From Gammaproteobacteria bacterium (GTDB taxonomy: Bacteria > Pseudomonadota > Gammaproteobacteria > SZUA-229), in NCBI GenBank assembly GCA_011051475.1, contig DRLE01000216.1, positions 1 to 9,552 on the forward strand: a stretch of DNA of 9,552 nucleotides. Reading direction: 5' to 3'. The notes under the pieces are model-generated. The model had not been told where the DNA came from. It was given only the letters and a program-made list of their open reading frames with translations, and did not search any database. Shown piece after piece: positions 6,286 through 9,552 of the stretch. Both the position numbers and the translations under genes were made by a program. How positions within the stretch are numbered: position 1 is the stretch's first letter; each line of letters starts with the position of its first letter.

Positions 6286-7101
6286 CTATTTTTCAATGTG
6301 GCGCTGCCACTTGAGTGATTTGAACCAGTATTTATGTGAGCTTTCAATCCAGCCATCGGCCTTGTGTGCGACGATCCAGCTATTGAGGAAGTTCAGCATT
6401 TCCTGATTGCCCTTGCGCACAGCAAAAGCCTCGCGGGTGATCAGCAGCGGCTTTTTCAGCGGCAGGTCGACCTTGTCCGGATGGCGCAGGGAAATAAACT
6501 CAGGGATGGGGGAGGAGGCAACCAGGGCGTGTACACTGCCGTTGATAACGGCCGAGGTGGCGTCCTTTTCACTCTTTCTCAGGTCGATATGGGCATTGGG
6601 AAAGACCTTTTTTGCCAGCTGGGCCGACACCGTACCTACCATGGCGGCAATATAGACTCTGTCATTATTCAGATCCTTGATGCTGGTAAAGTCTTTTGTC
6701 AGTTCAAGGTTGCTGACCAGGCTGTAGCCGGAGCTGTGGTAGGGGTCGGAAAAGTCGATAACCAGGGCGCGGCTGGGCAGGACGGACAGGCCGGAGGCAA
6801 TAATATCAATCTTGCCCTTTTTCAGTGCCGGTATCATTTCCTGCCATTGATATTCCCGGAATTTGACCTTGACGCCCATGTCCCTGGCCAGCTGCCGGGC
6901 GACATCGATCTCAAAGCCGACCAGCGTGCCTTTCTTGTTTTTCATGACCCATGGCGGCAGCAGTGATACGCCCACGGTAATTTCGCCTTTTTTCAATATA
7001 TTATAAAAAACGTCAGACTTTTCAGCGGCCTGCAGTGTGCTGGCGCCGATCAGGGCCAGGGTCAGGCCAAGCAGTAGAAAAAGTGATTTGAAAAGCTTCA
7101 T
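6286..7101 (-). CDS. Periplasmic family-3 solute-binding protein (amino-acid-binding type), orphan
   Basis: The 271-residue protein has a cleavable signal peptide (hydrophobic 5-20, cleavage around LQA-A, 25) and the SBP_bac_3 two-lobe fold. Lobe-1 features are ITVGVSLLPPW (41-51), LVGFEIDVARQLA (60-72), KIDIIASGLSV (97-107) and PSRALVIDFSDPY (109-121). R111 is at the place of the arginine that normally holds a ligand carboxylate. Lobe 2 has MVGTVSA (154-160). The aspartate usually found before the final conserved proline (DxP pattern) seems replaced by serine in VASSP (194-198), so ligand recognition may differ. No ABC permease or ATPase gene lies nearby. It probably heads an operon with the small membrane protein and DUF922. 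A weak GAGAA lies six bases before the ATG. No promoter could be called confidently. Confidence 0.88.
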   Translation of the reverse strand: MKLFKSLFLLLGLTLALIGASTLQAAEKSDVFYNILKKGEITVGVSLLPPWVMKNKKGTLVGFEIDVARQLARDMGVKVKFREYQWQEMIPALKKGKIDIIASGLSVLPSRALVIDFSDPYHSSGYSLVSNLELTKDFTSIKDLNNDRVYIAAMVGTVSAQLAKKVFPNAHIDLRKSEKDATSAVINGSVHALVASSPIPEFISLRHPDKVDLPLKKPLLITREAFAVRKGNQEMLNFLNSWIVAHKADGWIESSHKYWFKSLKWQRHIEK

Positions 7102-7256
7102 GGATGGTTCTCGTCGGTATTATCTCGCCGTAAGTTATTATGGCTGCTCAATTTATCAATCTATCTTGTCTTATTTGCCGGATTTACGCAATTGTCATTT
7201 GGGGTACCGGGCAATGGAGTAAATGAACCTGCCAGCAGCCGGGCTTTTTCTTAAGT

Positions 7257-7273
7257 TGGCGCAATCGGCGCCA
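7257..7273. repeat. Short inverted repeat (TGGCGC-5-GCGCCA)
   Basis: TGGCGC (7257-7262) and GCGCCA (7268-7273) are perfect inverted arms around AATCG. There is no T-run on either side, so it is not an intrinsic terminator. Its place between divergent genes makes an operator for a dimeric regulator conceivable, but no regulator is known here. Confidence 0.35.
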
Positions 7274-7291
7274 GTTTAGGAGGGGGCTAAA

Positions 7292-7309
7292 AAAATCACA
7301 TAAAATCAC
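7292..7309 (+). promoter_or_regulatory. Tandem AAAATCAC pair upstream of the fusA2 -10 box
   Basis: AAAATCAC occurs at 7292-7299 and again at 7302-7309, offset by 10 bases (one helical turn). The pair ends about 33 bases before the TATAAT box, where an activator might bind on one DNA face. A-rich sequence could produce this by chance. Confidence 0.25.
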
Positions 7310-7341
7310 GGTTCATGCCACATATTTATGAAAGATTCATG

Positions 7342-7347
7342 TATAAT
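7342..7347 (+). promoter_or_regulatory. Consensus -10 box (TATAAT) of the EF-G2 gene
   Basis: TATAAT at 7342-7347 matches the sigma-70 consensus fully. No good -35 is found at 16-18 bases (CACATA at 17), so activation or another promoter element would be needed. Predicted transcription starts near 7354, giving a leader of about 115 bases before the ATG at 7469. Confidence 0.4.
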
Positions 7348-7359
7348 TCGCCGGCTAAA

Positions 7360-7433
7360 TTAACCCTTATGTGTCGTCGGGTGACCGGTTGTAGCGAGGC
7401 GCACGGTGCGGGGCAGTGTCGCTTCAGGGTTAA
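7360..7433 (+). promoter_or_regulatory. Hairpin-forming 5' leader of the EF-G2 gene
   Basis: Three nested inverted pairs are visible. The outer is TTAACCCT (7360-7367) with AGGGTTAA (7426-7433), 8 bp. The middle is AGCGA (7393-7397) with TCGCT (7419-7423), 5 bp. The inner is CGCAC with GTGCG around a single G (7400-7410). The outer stem would begin a few bases after the predicted transcription start, and the fold would end 35 bases before the ATG. No known riboswitch or ribosomal-protein leader is recognised. Confidence 0.35.
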
Positions 7434-7468
7434 AACATACGAATTTTTATATTACGAGTAGCAGGAAC

Positions 7469-9552
<2,084 letters not shown>

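Larger units (their letters stand above)
7102..7468. other. Divergent intergenic region, 367 bases
   Basis: This region separates the minus-strand solute-binding-protein operon from the plus-strand EF-G paralogue. It contains a small inverted repeat (7257-7273), a tandem AAAATCAC pair (7292-7309), a TATAAT box (7342-7347) and a hairpin-prone leader (7360-7433). The part next to the binding-protein gene (7102-7250) is AT-rich with several weak -10-like strings but no convincing -35/-10 pair. One open frame (7369-7461, 30 codons) is discussed as a doubtful leader peptide. Confidence 0.6.

Noticed and set aside
7228..7250. GC-rich string followed by T-run resembling an intrinsic terminator
   Set aside because: The GC-rich part (around GCCAGCAGCCGGGC) does not form a stem of useful length, and no plus-strand gene ends just before it.

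Overview
The window looks like a chromosomal segment of a gammaproteobacterium of moderately high GC. The support is the family-level look of the housekeeping proteins (TypA, an EF-G paralogue, a stand-alone 5'-3' exonuclease, a short two-helix membrane protein) and third-position G/C preference. No lower rank can be assigned from the sequence alone. I see no phage genes, transposase, CRISPR array, rRNA or tRNA.

Layout from left to right. Positions 1-872 (minus strand) hold a 5'-3' exonuclease of the FEN/PolI-exo family, cut by the left edge. A 475-base divergent gap (873-1347) follows. It holds a probable exonuclease promoter, an inverted-repeat element and a GC-rich hairpin block. Then come, on the plus strand, a TPR-repeat protein (1348-2379), a two-helix membrane protein (2406-3086), a second, near-perfect inverted-repeat element (3097-3225), and typA/bipA (3292-5109) behind a consensus -10 box. 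TypA converges on a minus-strand cluster. The gap between them (5133-5302) holds a third inverted repeat with a different repeat family nested inside it. The minus-strand cluster, read from 7101 down to 5315, is an orphan family-3 solute-binding protein, a small membrane-anchored acidic protein, and a DUF922 predicted secreted metalloprotease. The gaps are 15 and 2 bases, so this is probably one operon. The divergent gap 7102-7468 carries promoter and leader signals for the last gene, an EF-G paralogue (fusA2-like, 7469 to the right edge). The visible part of that gene is 694 codons, close to full length.

How the genes work together. Two translational GTPases (TypA and EF-G2) flank an envelope-directed operon. 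All three products of that operon are predicted to reach or cross the inner membrane, so a shared periplasmic role is plausible but not shown. The TPR and membrane proteins may be co-transcribed.

The most notable unexplained structure is the set of intergenic inverted-repeat elements. Two sequence families (a CACAGAGGN type and a GCAAAGGNN type) share one design: arms built of tandem 9-base purine-rich units, ending in A/T tracts, around a loop with its own small hairpin. The solute-binding protein seems to lack the usual lobe-2 aspartate, and the EF-G2 leader can fold into nested hairpins. I found no clearly new defence or mobile system.
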